Shown here piece after piece: positions 1-9,492 of a DNA stretch of 64,000 bases. Every line of letters begins with the position of its first letter. Positions within the stretch are counted from its first letter, which is position 1. The notes under the pieces were generated by a model. The model was not told where the DNA came from and searched no databases. It worked only from the letters and a program-made list of their open reading frames with translations. The stretch comes from Fontisphaera persica. GTDB lineage: Bacteria; Verrucomicrobiota; Verrucomicrobiia; Limisphaerales; Fontisphaeraceae. The stretch covers positions 248,001 to 312,000 of the forward strand of contig NZ_CP116615.1 of the NCBI RefSeq assembly GCF_024832785.1, in the 5' to 3' direction. Both the position numbers and the translations under genes were made by a program.

Positions 1-784
1 CCACCATCACCGCCCGCCGGAGGTTGCGCTTGATGCCTCCTTCACTGGAAGCCAGATAGCCTGTCAAACCGCCCACGAAAGAATCGCCGGCGCCGGTGGG
101 GTCCACCACCTTGCGCAAGGGATAGGCGGGAGCCAGGAAAAAACCATCCGGGCCGGAAAGCATGGCGCCATGTGAGCCTTTTTTGATGATGACCCAGGCC
201 GGTCCCAGGCGATGGATGCGTTCAGCCGCAAGCCGCAGGTTGTCGGTTTTGGTCAGTTGTTGCGCCTCGCTTTCATTCAAGACAAGGGCGTCCACGCGCT
301 TCAGCAACTTCATCAAATCTGGCAGGGCGATGTTCAGCCACAAGTCCATGGTGTCGGCCACCACAAAGCGGGGGCGGCGCATCTGAGCGAGCACCTGCAA
401 TTGCAGCGCGGGAGCGATGTTGGCGAGCAGCACGTAGGGCGAGTCCCGGTAGGCACGGGGCAGGGTGGGGGTGAATTGCTCCAACACGCCCAGTTCTGTT
501 TTCAAGGTACGCCGCTGGTTCATGTCAGCCAGGTATTCACCGCTCCAATGAAAAGTTTTGCCTTCTGCGCGCTGCAATCCCTGCAGGTCAATGCCATGCC
601 GCTCGTAAAGCCGCCAGTAAGCCGCGGGAAAATCGCTGCCCACCACCCCCACCAGACGCACGGGGGCGAAAAAACTCGCCGCGACGGCTGCGTGGCTGGC
701 GGAGCCACCCAGCAATCGTGGATTTTCGCGGTGGGGCGTCTTGATGGAATCCAGCGCCGTGGTGCCGACAATGAGTACGCTCAT
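1..784 (-). CDS. PfkB-family carbohydrate kinase (C-terminus cut by window edge)
   Basis: Translating the minus strand from the ATG at 784 gives an uninterrupted frame that runs off the window start, so about 261 residues are present and the C-terminus is missing. The N-terminus opens with a Rossmann-type strand (MSVLIVGTTALDSIK) and a GGSASHAA segment typical of the sugar-binding part of ribokinase-like enzymes. The family-defining PfkB signature DPTGAGDSFVGG lies near residues 233-244 and supplies the catalytic Asp and anion hole. The family phosphorylates sugars or nucleosides with ATP in the cytoplasm; the substrate cannot be told from the sequence. It is the most downstream member of the minus-strand block seen here. 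Family is secure, substrate unknown. Confidence 0.85.
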   Translation of the reverse strand, partial: MSVLIVGTTALDSIKTPHRENPRLLGGSASHAAVAASFFAPVRLVGVVGSDFPAAYWRLYERHGIDLQGLQRAEGKTFHWSGEYLADMNQRRTLKTELGVLEQFTPTLPRAYRDSPYVLLANIAPALQLQVLAQMRRPRFVVADTMDLWLNIALPDLMKLLKRVDALVLNESEAQQLTKTDNLRLAAERIHRLGPAWVIIKKGSHGAMLSGPDGFFLAPAYPLRKVVDPTGAGDSFVGGLTGYLASSEGGIKRNLRRAVMV

Positions 785-896
785 GCTTTGTTGTATAATT
801 TAATGCGGGAAAGGTAAAAGACGCCCTGCCGTTACGGCAAGCATTTCCCGGTGGGGCGGGCGGCAATGAGGGGTGAGGGGCCGTGACTGGCGTGGC

Positions 897-1364
897 TTAA
901 TCCGCAAACAAATCGCGAATGGTCACGCCCAGTTTGGGCAGCAAGGCTTCAGTCAGGCGTTCGCGTCCGGCCAGGATGCCCCGCAGGGCCATGCCGTAGG
1001 GGCTGCCGTGATACACTTCCACGTTGTCGTAGCGGGGGTCCACCATCCACAAACGAGGCAGGCGGGTTTCTTCGTAAAGGCTTTTCTTCACCACCGTATC
1101 CGCGCGATGGTCTTCCGAATCCACCACTTCCGCAATCAGCCAGGCCTTGCCAGTGGCGGTAGCGATAAGGGTGATGTCCGGCCGCACAATGGTGCCGGGG
1201 CGCAGTTCGATGGGCGCACGCACCTCCAGCAGCCGGCTGGTGGTGACGCCCACCAGCGCATCGGCCACGAGGGCATGAAGCCGTTCACAAATCAATTCGT
1301 GGCGAGGCCCCGGCGGATACCGCAAGAGGGTTTCGCCGTCCACCACTTCTTCATAATAGTTCAT
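897..1364 (-). CDS. Uma2 family (DUF820) nuclease-fold protein
   Basis: A 155-residue protein with the Uma2/DUF820 layout: N-terminal helical part, then RPDITLI (about 61-67), AEVVDSED (79-85), a Lys pair at 93-94 and LPRLWMVDP near 103-111. These match the PD-(D/E)xK restriction-endonuclease-like core of the family, with Asp63, Glu79 and a Lys as likely metal and catalytic residues. Family members are abundant in Cyanobacteria, Planctomycetes and Verrucomicrobia and most have no proven role. Its ATG overlaps the stop of the upstream UvrA-type gene by 4 bp, so the two are probably translationally coupled. That pairing hints at DNA metabolism but does not prove it. Confidence 0.8.
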   Translation of the reverse strand: MNYYEEVVDGETLLRYPPGPRHELICERLHALVADALVGVTTSRLLEVRAPIELRPGTIVRPDITLIATATGKAWLIAEVVDSEDHRADTVVKKSLYEETRLPRLWMVDPRYDNVEVYHGSPYGMALRGILAGRERLTEALLPKLGVTIRDLFAD

Positions 1365-4036
1365 GGATGCAGGGCGGTGGCCTGTTTCAGGGTCGCGCGG
1401 AGGTACTGGCCGGTGTGAGAGGTGGGGCAGGCGGCGACGGTTTCCGGCGTGCCTTCCACGACGAGGCGTCCGCCTCCCGCGCCGCCCTCCGGCCCCAGGT
1501 CAATGACCCAGTCGGCCTCGGCAATCAAGTCCAGGTTGTGCTCGATGACAATCACTGTGTGCCCGGCATCCACCAGCCGGTGCAGCACGTCCACCAGCCG
1601 CTGCACGTCGGCCATGTGCAGGCCGATGGTGGGCTCCTCGAGGATGAACACGTCTCCTTGGGCGGCCTTTTTCCGGGGCGCGCGGTTTTCTTTGGCGGTC
1701 GTCAAGCCGCCGAGCAGATGGGTCACCAGTTTGACACGCTGAGCCTCGCCCCCGCTCAGGGTGGGGCTGGTTTGGCCGAGCTTGAGGTAGTCCAGGCCGG
1801 TGTCATGCAATGCCTCCAGGGCACGGCGCACGCGTGGCACGGCCGCAAAGAACTCGAGGGCTTCGGCCACGCTCAGGTCCAGCACTTGGGCGATGTTCTT
1901 CCCGCCGTAGGTGACTTCCAGGGTTTCGGCGTTGAAGCGCAGCCCCTGGCAACGGCTGCATTTGACCAGGGCGGGCGGCATGAAACTCATTTCCAGTTTG
2001 ATGACGCCCGCGCCTTCGCATTCAGGGCAGCGTCCCTGGGGGCTGTTAAAGCTGAAGCGGCCGGGCCCATAGCCGCGCATGCGGGCCTCGGGCGTTTGGG
2101 CAAAGAGGGCGCGAATGTCATCCAGAAAACCCACATAGGTGGCGGGCGTTGAGCGCGGGGTGCGGCCGATGGGGGATTGGTCCACCTCGTGGACTGCCCG
2201 CACCAGCGCCAGACCGGTGGTGATGCGGCCGCAGTCCTTGGGCGGCTGGCGTTGTTTCAAGGCGGCTTGCAACGCCGGCAGGAGACAGTCGCGGATGAGC
2301 GTGCTTTTGCCGGAGCCGCTGATGCCGGTGATGACCACGAGCCGCTGCCAGGGAAAACGGACGGTCAAATGGCGGAGGTTGTGCCGCCGGGCCCCTTTCA
2401 AGGTGAAATAGTGGCCCTTGCGGAATTGCACGGGGCGCCGCTGGCCGCGGCTGGGATGCGCCACGGGATGGCGCAGGCAGTGGCCGGTCAGCGAGGAGGG
2501 GTGCTGCAAGAGCTCCGGCAGCGTGCCGGTGGCCACCACCTGGCCGCCGTGAATGCCGGCGCCGGGGCCAAGGTCCACGATATAATCCGCATGGCGCATG
2601 GTGGCGTCGTCGTGCTCCACCACGATGACCGAATTGCCGCGCGCCTTGAGCCGCTCCAGGACCCGCAGCAGGCGGTCATTGTCCCGCGGATGCAGGCCAA
2701 TGGTTGGCTCATCCAGCACATACAACACGCCGGTGAGGTTGGAACCCAGTTGCGCCGCCAACCGGATGCGCTGCGCCTCGCCGCCCGAGAGGGTGGGCAC
2801 GCCGCGACCCAGTTCCAGATACCCCAGGCCCACCTCGTGCAGGAAGCGGAGGCGCTCCCGGATTTCCGGGAGGATGTCGCGCGCGATGCGGGCGGCGTCA
2901 CCGCGAAATTCCAGGTGGTCAAAGTAATCCTGCGCCTCGGCGATGGTCATGCGGCCGAAGGTTTCGAGGGTGGGCGCCTTGGCCAGCTCGCGGTCGGTGG
3001 CTTGCGGATGCGCGGGCAGTCGCACCGCGCGGGCCACGGGGTTGAGCCGGGCGCCGTGGCACTGGGGGCAAAGCTCGCGCCGCCCTTCCATCCATTCAAA
3101 CCAGGATTCTTCGATGGCGTCGGCGCGGGCGCCGCGGTCCACGTCGGGCATGTCAAAAATTTCGCCAAAACCGCGGCATTGGGGGCACCAGCCGACGGGG
3201 GAGTTGTAGCTGAAATGCTTGGGGTCCAGCGCCTCGAAAGAGCGCTGGCAGCGGGTGCAGCAGCGCTCGGTGGAATACACCACCAGGCGTTCTTTGGCGT
3301 CCAGGGTCATCACGGTGCCCCGGCCCAGCTCCAGCGCTTGTAGAATGATTGGGTTTGGCTCCGTCGGGGCAGAGTCAAGCCTGCCGCCAGTTTTGGGTGC
3401 TCGCACCGTGCCCATGGCGGCCTCGATGGTGTGCTCGCGGTAGCGGTCCAGGCGCAGGTGGGGCGTGACTTCCATGAGCCGGCCGTCCACGCGCAACTGG
3501 GCGTAACCATGACGATAGGCCCATCGGCCAATGTCCGCGTGAAAACCCTTGCGATGCCGCACCAGGGGGGCCAGCACCAGCAAGGGGCCGCATTTTTGGG
3601 CGTTCCTGAGCACTTGGGCGCAGACTTCCTGCGGCGTTTGCCGGCGGACAGGCACCTGGCAGTCGGGGCAGAAAATGACCCCCAGCCGTGCAAACAACAG
3701 GCGCAAAAAATGTTGAATCTCGGTGACGGTGGCCACCGTGCTTTTGCCGCCGCCCCGGCTGTTGCGTTGTTCGATGCTCACGGTGGGGGGCAGGCCGGCA
3801 ATTAAATCCACCTCCGGCCGGCTCAACTGCTCCACGAATTGCCGGGCGTAAGTGTTCATGGAGTCCAGAAACCGGCGCTGTCCCTCGGCAAACAACAAAT
3901 CGAAGGCCAGCGTGCTCTTGCCGGAGCCGCTCACGCCCGTGATGACCACCAATTTGCCGCGGGGAATGGCCAGCGAGATGTTTTTGAGATTATGCTCGCG
4001 CGCGCCCTGAATCCAGATGGCCTCGCCGCTATCCAT
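1361..4036 (-). CDS. uvrA: UvrA-family excinuclease ABC subunit A
   Basis: A 891-residue protein with the full UvrA plan: first Walker [10 protein letters not shown] (34-42), zinc motif 1 of the CxxC type before [13 protein letters not shown], first signature [12 protein letters not shown] with [12 protein letters not shown], second Walker [10 protein letters not shown] (about 569), zinc motif 2 (CPEC...CSRC) and second signature [12 protein letters not shown]. UvrA recognises damaged DNA and loads UvrB in nucleotide excision repair. I start it at the ATG at 4036 because the family begins close to the [10 protein letters not shown] motif; a GTG at 4054 would add six residues. The second Walker B reads LEEPT instead of LDEPT. 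It is shorter than E. coli UvrA (940 aa) and could be a paralogue rather than the only UvrA of the genome. Confidence 0.88.
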   Translation of the reverse strand: MDSGEAIWIQGAREHNLKNISLAIPRGKLVVITGVSGSGKSTLAFDLLFAEGQRRFLDSMNTYARQFVEQLSRPEVDLIAGLPPTVSIEQRNSRGGGKSTVATVTEIQHFLRLLFARLGVIFCPDCQVPVRRQTPQEVCAQVLRNAQKCGPLLVLAPLVRHRKGFHADIGRWAYRHGYAQLRVDGRLMEVTPHLRLDRYREHTIEAAMGTVRAPKTGGRLDSAPTEPNPIILQALELGRGTVMTLDAKERLVVYSTERCCTRCQRSFEALDPKHFSYNSPVGWCPQCRGFGEIFDMPDVDRGARADAIEESWFEWMEGRRELCPQCHGARLNPVARAVRLPAHPQATDRELAKAPTLETFGRMTIAEAQDYFDHLEFRGDAARIARDILPEIRERLRFLHEVGLGYLELGRGVPTLSGGEAQRIRLAAQLGSNLTGVLYVLDEPTIGLHPRDNDRLLRVLERLKARGNSVIVVEHDDATMRHADYIVDLGPGAGIHGGQVVATGTLPELLQHPSSLTGHCLRHPVAHPSRGQRRPVQFRKGHYFTLKGARRHNLRHLTVRFPWQRLVVITGISGSGKSTLIRDCLLPALQAALKQRQPPKDCGRITTGLALVRAVHEVDQSPIGRTPRSTPATYVGFLDDIRALFAQTPEARMRGYGPGRFSFNSPQGRCPECEGAGVIKLEMSFMPPALVKCSRCQGLRFNAETLEVTYGGKNIAQVLDLSVAEALEFFAAVPRVRRALEALHDTGLDYLKLGQTSPTLSGGEAQRVKLVTHLLGGLTTAKENRAPRKKAAQGDVFILEEPTIGLHMADVQRLVDVLHRLVDAGHTVIVIEHNLDLIAEADWVIDLGPEGGAGGGRLVVEGTPETVAACPTSHTGQYLRATLKQATALHP

Positions 4037-4135
4037 GTCACTTTGCCATCGCACACCCTATCAGTATCACCATTTTCAGGATTCTCAACGTCCAACTGCC
4101 AGAAGTCCGGGCAGAGGAACGTGGCTGGCAGGTGC

Positions 4136-5650
4136 TCACGCGGCGGGAAAAATCATGGCTTCACCATAGATGTCTGCGAAGCCCGGGCATTCATGGAGCG
4201 AAACATGCCGGCCCAGGTGGCGCAGGGTGGGGTAGCCGGCCAGCACACTTTTCCAGTCAAACAACGCCAGCTTGGCTCCGCGCAGCGCGGTGTTGCCGGC
4301 AGGAATCACTTTTTCCGGTGGGAAGGGCAGCAGTCCGATGCGACGGGCGCTCGCGCGGCTGATGTAGTTGCCAAAGGCGCCGGCCAGCCAGATGCGGTGC
4401 AGGCTGGAGAGTTCCGCGCCCGCCTGCCCGAGCAATAAATGGATGCCGGCAGCAATGGCGCCCTTGGCCAATTGCAATTCGCGCACGTCCTGTTGCGACA
4501 AGTGCAGGGAAGGGGTGAGGGGCAGGGTGGTGCCACAAGTTAACCGGCCGGAGGGCGCAATCCACTTCAAGTCCAGGGCTGCGGCCACGGCGTCCACCAG
4601 ACCGCTGCCACATATCCCGCGCGGGGGCAGTCCGCCCAGCGTGTGGCATTCCAACGCGCCCCGGCTGGCGGTTACCGCGGAGATGGCGCCGGCTGCCGCG
4701 CGCATGCCGCAAGTGATGCGCGCGCCTTCAAAGGCCGGTCCGGCGGCGGTGGAGGCGCAAACAAAACCCTGGGTATTCCCCAGGACCATTTCGCCATTGG
4801 TGCCCAAATCCACCAAGAGCGAGAGCTTTTCTTGTTGCGGGAGGCCGGTGGCCAGCAAGCCGGCCAGAATATCGCTGCCGACAAAACCACCCAGGCATGG
4901 AAGAAAAGCCACCTCCACGGAGTCCGGCAAGTTCCAGCCAAGGCAGGACGGGTTAAAAACCAGTGTGCCGTCAGTGGCAGGTTCAAAGGGAAATTGGGCC
5001 AGAGGGGCAAGGTTCAACCCACCGAAGAGATGGTGCATCACCGTATTGCCCACCAGCGCAATGCGGCGCAGACGCTCGGGCGGAGCGCCGGCCTCGCCCA
5101 GCAAATCCGTCACCATGCCGCCGAGGTGCTCGCGGATGAGGCGTGTCAGCGTCTGGGCACCTTCTGGCGCCAGCGCGTATTCCACACGGCTCATAATGTC
5201 GGCGCCATGCCGGGCTTGCGGATTGAGGGAAGTGCGCACGGCCAGGACGTTGCCGGTCTCCAGGTCCACCAATTGCGCGGCGAGGGTGGTGGTGCCGACA
5301 TCCACCGCGATGCCCAGCCCTTCCTGCGGCACGAAGTGAAAAGGCGATTCATCCTGGAGGATGGCGGTTTCCCACTGCGCCAGCTCGAGTTTGAGCGGGC
5401 CATGGACCTGGTGGCGGCAGCTCAGCCGCCAGCCCTCGGCCAGCGCGGCGGCGGAGAGGAGGCGTTGCTCTTCAGGGGTGGGGTCAAGGGCGCCGTGGAG
5501 GAGTTTGACCCGGCAACCGCGACATTTGCCACGCCCGCCGCATGGGAATTCCACACCCAGGGGAAACAGGACATCGGCCAGCGCGGTGCCGGCTTCCACG
5601 TCCACCGTCCGCCCCCATGGCAGCAGCTCGACTGGAAAATGGACCTTCAT
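4136..5650 (-). CDS. RACo-like corrinoid activation protein: 2Fe-2S ferredoxin domain + DUF4445/ASKHA ATPase
   Basis: A 504-residue protein. Residues 1-85 form a plant-type ferredoxin domain with Cys37, Cys43, Cys46 and Cys78 in the CGGRGKCRGC pattern, a 2Fe-2S ligand set. The rest matches the ASKHA-fold part of reductive activators of corrinoid proteins, with IAVDVGTTTLAAQLVD (a DxGTT phosphate-binding loop), VGNTVMHHLF and LVDLGTNGEMVLG. Known family members (RACo, RamA) use ATP and a low-potential electron to reduce inactive Co(II) corrinoid to Co(I) in methyltransferases. No corrinoid protein or methyltransferase is encoded in this window, so the partner must lie elsewhere. Family assignment is good; physiological role is inferred. 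Confidence 0.8.
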   Translation of the reverse strand: MKVHFPVELLPWGRTVDVEAGTALADVLFPLGVEFPCGGRGKCRGCRVKLLHGALDPTPEEQRLLSAAALAEGWRLSCRHQVHGPLKLELAQWETAILQDESPFHFVPQEGLGIAVDVGTTTLAAQLVDLETGNVLAVRTSLNPQARHGADIMSRVEYALAPEGAQTLTRLIREHLGGMVTDLLGEAGAPPERLRRIALVGNTVMHHLFGGLNLAPLAQFPFEPATDGTLVFNPSCLGWNLPDSVEVAFLPCLGGFVGSDILAGLLATGLPQQEKLSLLVDLGTNGEMVLGNTQGFVCASTAAGPAFEGARITCGMRAAAGAISAVTASRGALECHTLGGLPPRGICGSGLVDAVAAALDLKWIAPSGRLTCGTTLPLTPSLHLSQQDVRELQLAKGAIAAGIHLLLGQAGAELSSLHRIWLAGAFGNYISRASARRIGLLPFPPEKVIPAGNTALRGAKLALFDWKSVLAGYPTLRHLGRHVSLHECPGFADIYGEAMIFPAA

Positions 5651-5726
5651 GGGGCGGGACGGGCAGAGGCACAGGCAGGCTTTCCGCCGCTCCCGCAGAG
5701 CAGGCAGCGGCCGGCCGCCATGGGCC

Positions 5727-6290
5727 TCAGACCGTCATGATTTCCTTTTCTTTGTGGACGAGGTGCTGGTCAATTTTTTGAATGTAGGTGTCGTGCAGCT
5801 TCTGGAGGTCTTTTTCCGCATGCTCCACATCTTCTTCGCTGACTCCGCCTTGCTTGGATTCTTTTTTGATGTGCTCCAGGGCGTCGCGGCGGATGTGGCG
5901 GATGGCAATGCGGGAATCTTCGGCCATCTTGTGCGCCACCTTGACCAGCTCCTTGCGCCGCTCCTCGCTGAGTTCGGGGAAGACGAGGCGGATGACCTTG
6001 CCCTGCACGACGGGGTTGAGGCCGATGTTGGCTTTTTGAATGGCCTTTTCAATGGCCGAGGTGGTGCTGGCGTCCCACGGTTGAATCACCAGCATACGTG
6101 GCTCGGGCGAGGTGATGCCGGCCAGCTCGCGGATGCGCATCTGCGAGCCGCCATAGACTTCTGCGGTGATGTTTTCCACCAGGGCCGGGGAGGCTTTGCC
6201 GGTGCGCAGGCCGGCAAACTCGCGTTGCAAAACCTCCTCGGTCTTCATCATTTTTTCTTCCGCTTCCAACAGGATGTCGTCGAGTGCCAT
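5727..6290 (-). CDS. frr: Ribosome recycling factor
   Basis: A 187-residue protein matching ribosome recycling factor over its whole length, with normal family size (about 185). Recognisable stretches are the N-terminal FAGLRTGKASPALV, the domain II IQPWDASTTSAIEKAI and the C-terminal helix ending KIDQHLVHKEKEIMTV. RRF works with EF-G to split post-termination ribosomes in the cytoplasm. It commonly follows pyrH, but here the region upstream (6291-6482) is a divergent intergenic stretch and no pyrH is present. Confidence 0.97.
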   Translation of the reverse strand: MALDDILLEAEEKMMKTEEVLQREFAGLRTGKASPALVENITAEVYGGSQMRIRELAGITSPEPRMLVIQPWDASTTSAIEKAIQKANIGLNPVVQGKVIRLVFPELSEERRKELVKVAHKMAEDSRIAIRHIRRDALEHIKKESKQGGVSEEDVEHAEKDLQKLHDTYIQKIDQHLVHKEKEIMTV

Positions 6291-6482
6291 AGGTTGTGAG
6301 GGTTACAAGTAGCAAAGAGCCGGCCTGCTGGCAAGTGCTGGTTCTGGCTGGCAGAGCGGCCGCCGGGGGTCCGGGGCGCCAGCAGTATGGGGTTGGGGCT
6401 GGTGCGTTGACGAAGGGAAGTTCAATCATTACATTGGCGCAGGTGGTTGATAACTCAAGATGACGGGCTGCTAAGGGGATTT

Positions 6483-7262
6483 ATGACCACACCGAGCCAG
6501 ACGGTGATTGAAGTGGAGAATCTGGTGGTCGAGTATCCGGCACGCGAGCGGAACGGGCCACCGGTGCGCGCCGTGGATGGATTGAATCTACAAGTGCGAC
6601 AGGGCGAAGTGTTTGGTTTTTTAGGCCCCAACGGCGCCGGAAAAACCACCACCATGCAAGTGTTGCTGGGGTTTTTGCCGCCCACCGCGGGCTCGGCCCG
6701 CCTCTTGGGCAGGGATGTGCGCCAGCCCATTGCCCGGCAGCGGCTGGGTTACCTGCCCGAGCTGACTTATTACTATAAGTTTTTGACGGCGGAGGAGCTG
6801 TTGCGATTTTACGCCGATTTATTCCAACTGCCTCGCGACCTTGCCGGGCGGCGGATTGACGAACTGTTGAAGCTGGTGGAGCTGGAGCCGGTGCGCAAGC
6901 GGCTGATTCGCACTTACTCCAAGGGCATGCAGCAACGGGTTGGGCTGGCCCAGGCCCTCATCAATGATCCCGATTTATTGATCCTCGATGAACCCACCAG
7001 CGGCCTGGACCCGCTGGGGCGCATGAAGGTGCGCGATATCATTCAGCGACTTAAAAACGAGGGTAAGACCGTGTTGTTTTCCTCCCATGAGTTGGGAGAG
7101 GTGGAACTCATTTGCGATCGGGTGGCCATTTTGCATCAGGGCCGCTTGCGGGCGGTGGGGGCGGTCAAGGATTTGCTGGGGCAGTACCAGATGAATCTGG
7201 AGCAGGTTTTTCTGCATTTGGTGGGCTGCAACGGGGGAAAGGAGGGAGCGGTATGCGGGTAA
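6483..7262 (+). CDS. ABC transporter ATP-binding protein (ABC-2 exporter type)
   Basis: A 259-residue ABC ATPase with Walker A GPNGAGKTT (48-56), a Q-loop region, signature YSKGMQQRVGLAQAL, Walker B LLILDEPTSGLDP and a switch-His SSHELGEVE segment. The C-terminal tail LEQVFLHLVG is typical of ATPases that partner ABC-2 permeases of the CcmA/NatA/gliding class. I start it at the ATG at 6483, preceded by AAGGGG; an upstream in-frame start at 6447 would add a non-conserved leader. It overlaps the following permease by 10 bp, so the two form one transporter. Cargo unknown. Confidence 0.92.
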   Translation: MTTPSQTVIEVENLVVEYPARERNGPPVRAVDGLNLQVRQGEVFGFLGPNGAGKTTTMQVLLGFLPPTAGSARLLGRDVRQPIARQRLGYLPELTYYYKFLTAEELLRFYADLFQLPRDLAGRRIDELLKLVELEPVRKRLIRTYSKGMQQRVGLAQALINDPDLLILDEPTSGLDPLGRMKVRDIIQRLKNEGKTVLFSSHELGEVELICDRVAILHQGRLRAVGAVKDLLGQYQMNLEQVFLHLVGCNGGKEGAVCG

Positions 7263-8029
7263 TTTGGGCCATGGCGCGGGTGGTGATTTTGGAATTGATC
7301 CGGCGCAAGGATTTTTACGTGCTTTTCACCCTGGCGGCCGTGCTCACTTTGCTGGCGGGGTCGGTCAATATCTTTGATGACCGCCAGATTGCGCGGTATG
7401 TGGTGGAGCTGAATTATCTGCTGGTCATGATTTCCAGCCTGGTGATTGCAATCACCACCACCGCCCGGCAGATACCGAGCGAGTTTGAACAGCGCACCAT
7501 CCTTTCGCTGCTGGCCAAACCGGTATCGCGGGCGCAGGTGCTGGCGGGCAAATTGCTGGGCGCCTGGGTGGCCTGCGGATTGTGCCTGGTGGTGTTCTAT
7601 GCCTTCCTGATGTTGTTGACCTATTCCAAACAGCACGGGCTGGGGCTGCCGTTGTTGGTTCAAGCGGCGTGGTTGCATTGGATTATGCTGGGGGTGGTGA
7701 TTGGCATGGCGCTGGCCGGGTCGCTGGTGTTTGCCGCGCCGTCGTCCAATGCCACCATCTGCCTGGTCGTGGTGGTGGGGCTGTTGGGCGTGGGGCGGTA
7801 TTTGGACAAACTGGCCCTGAGTGCTGCCGAGCCACTGCAATCGTTGCTGCTGGCCGCGTATTATGCGTTGCCCCATCTGGAGTTTTTTGACCTGCGGGAG
7901 CTGTTGATTCATCACTGGCCGCCGGTGAAATGGTGGGCGGTGGGATTGGCCACGTTGTATGGGCTGGGTTATATGGCCCTATGCTATGGTCTGAGCTGCT
8001 GGCTGTTTCAGCGCAAACGCATGCAATGA
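7253..8029 (+). CDS. ABC-2 type permease subunit
   Basis: A 258-residue membrane protein starting at the ATG at 7253, behind a strong GGAGGGAG ribosome site inside the end of the ATPase gene. The N-terminus MRVIWAMARVVILELIRRKDFYVLF is followed by about six hydrophobic segments. The fragment EFEQRTILSLLAKPVSR fits the cytoplasmic loop of ABC-2 permeases. It should form the transmembrane half of the exporter with the upstream ATPase. The start of the next gene overlaps its stop (ATGA), suggesting tight coupling of all three. Substrate unknown. Confidence 0.88.
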   Translation: MRVIWAMARVVILELIRRKDFYVLFTLAAVLTLLAGSVNIFDDRQIARYVVELNYLLVMISSLVIAITTTARQIPSEFEQRTILSLLAKPVSRAQVLAGKLLGAWVACGLCLVVFYAFLMLLTYSKQHGLGLPLLVQAAWLHWIMLGVVIGMALAGSLVFAAPSSNATICLVVVVGLLGVGRYLDKLALSAAEPLQSLLLAAYYALPHLEFFDLRELLIHHWPPVKWWAVGLATLYGLGYMALCYGLSCWLFQRKRMQ

Positions 8030-8919
8030 TTATGGCGCGTCCCGCGTTCCTTATGGCCACACTGGCGGCGGGTGTCCTGACTCTGGCGGTCAGTCTGGGG
8101 CGCATGGGATGGCCAGACATGCTGGCGCCGCGGGGACGGGACAGTTTGACGGCGGTTTTTCTGGGGGAAACGCGCCGGCTGCTGGCCAATCACTTTTTCA
8201 TTAAGGCCGATGCCTATTTTCACGGCGGCTATTATCCCTCTGTTTTTGACAATCAGAATGCCTACCAGACCGCGCACTTTGTGGAGGATGCCGGCCACGC
8301 CGAGAGTAAAAATGAGGGCGACGAGCATGATTTTCTGGGGCGTCCGCGCAACTGGTTAGACCGCTTTGGCCGGCATTTTTATCCCTCGGAGCACATTCAT
8401 CTTGGGGAGGACAGCGAGCATCGCCATGACCATGGGCACGGTGAAGAGCGCGAGATTTTACCCTGGCTGCGGCTGGCGGCGACCTTGGACCCGGAGAATC
8501 CCGTGACGTATGCCTCCACGGCATATTGGCTGCGGCGCATGGGCAAGGTCAAGGAAGCCGAGCAGTTTTTACGGGAGGGTCTGCGGCATTTGCCGGGGGA
8601 CCCCCAAATCCTTTTCGAGCTGGGCCAAATTCACCGGGAAGCCAACCAGGACTTGGCCAAGGCCCGCAACCTGTGGGAGGCGGCCTTGCGCCGCTGGGAG
8701 GAACGGGAAGCCTCCAAAGCCGAGCCTAATCTTTTTTTGCTGAATCAAATCCTTGCCAACCTGGCCAAATTGGAGGAGGAGGCCGGACGAAATGCCCAGG
8801 CCGTGATTTATTTGCGCCGTTTGAAGTCCGTTTCGCCTTTTCCGGAATCCATCCAACAATGGCTGGACCGGTTGTCTTCCCCTTCAGGCGCTTCGCCCGC
8901 GCAAAAGCTGAAGCCGTGA
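8026..8919 (+). CDS. TPR-repeat protein with His/Asp-rich segment, coupled to ABC-2 transporter
   Basis: A 297-residue protein whose ATG overlaps the permease stop codon; an alternative ATG lies two codons on. A hydrophobic N-terminal segment (about residues 4-22) looks like a signal anchor. Near residues 115-142 is an unusual stretch rich in His, Asp and Glu (HRHDHGHGEE) that could bind metal. The second half has tetratricopeptide-like helices, for example YASTAYWLRRMGKVKEAEQF and the segment DPQILFELGQIH. Tight linkage to the ABC genes suggests an accessory role in the exporter complex. I do not recognise a specific family; the metal-binding idea is inference. Confidence 0.7.
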   Translation: MIMARPAFLMATLAAGVLTLAVSLGRMGWPDMLAPRGRDSLTAVFLGETRRLLANHFFIKADAYFHGGYYPSVFDNQNAYQTAHFVEDAGHAESKNEGDEHDFLGRPRNWLDRFGRHFYPSEHIHLGEDSEHRHDHGHGEEREILPWLRLAATLDPENPVTYASTAYWLRRMGKVKEAEQFLREGLRHLPGDPQILFELGQIHREANQDLAKARNLWEAALRRWEEREASKAEPNLFLLNQILANLAKLEEEAGRNAQAVIYLRRLKSVSPFPESIQQWLDRLSSPSGASPAQKLKP

Positions 8920-8943
8920 GCGCCATTGCCGTCGGGCAGAGGC

Positions 8944-9492
8944 CTAACTAATGACCATGGCCCATACCTCGCAGGGCCGCTCGTCAGCCAGCCGCCGGCG
9001 GAGAAACTCCACAATCTGGTCGCTTAACTGCTCGCACTCGGTGGTCCAGCGCCGTGTGCCGCGAAGATGTTTGACGCAGTCGCGCAGGCCACGCAGGCGG
9101 AGCAGACGAGGGGATTTGCGCAACTGGCGGCGCAATTCATCGTGGAGGGAGGGGAAGAACATCAGCTCACAGCCGCCCGAGACGGCAGTGGCAAGGTGAA
9201 ATAAATCCATGTCGGCGGCGCGCAGGTGGAGTTGTCCCTTGTGATTCCAATGGAGACCAAAGGCCTTCAAGGCATGCTCCAGCGCTTGAATGAACTCGCC
9301 GAGGGTTACGGTTTCACGGCCTTGCTCGTGTTTGAAATAGTGCAGCACCGCTGCCGTGGCCTGTCTGACCAGCTCCTTGGTGCCGGGGCCAAACACATCG
9401 CCCAAGATTTCCGCCGCCAGCTTTTCCACGTGCGCAGGCTGGCCTTCGCCGTGGCCCTCAAACACCAGGCAATCGGAGTGTAGCTGTATCAT
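8944..9492 (-). CDS. Uncharacterised protein overlapping nrdR
   Basis: A 182-residue protein I do not recognise. It has no signal peptide and no membrane segment and looks mostly helical, with charged stretches such as LHDELRRQLRK and CVKHLRGTRR. The ATG at 9492 is preceded by GGAG at about 8 bp, which supports this start even though it overlaps the end of nrdR by 35 bp. The overlap and shared orientation suggest co-expression with the ribonucleotide reductase repressor. The coding frame is real in appearance (consistent codon usage, good ribosome site) but function is unknown. Confidence 0.65.
   Translation of the reverse strand: MIQLHSDCLVFEGHGEGQPAHVEKLAAEILGDVFGPGTKELVRQATAAVLHYFKHEQGRETVTLGEFIQALEHALKAFGLHWNHKGQLHLRAADMDLFHLATAVSGGCELMFFPSLHDELRRQLRKSPRLLRLRGLRDCVKHLRGTRRWTTECEQLSDQIVEFLRRRLADERPCEVWAMVIS

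Noticed and set aside
2177-3343. 388-codon plus-strand open frame
   Set aside because: Antisense to the UvrA gene, which has complete conserved motifs.
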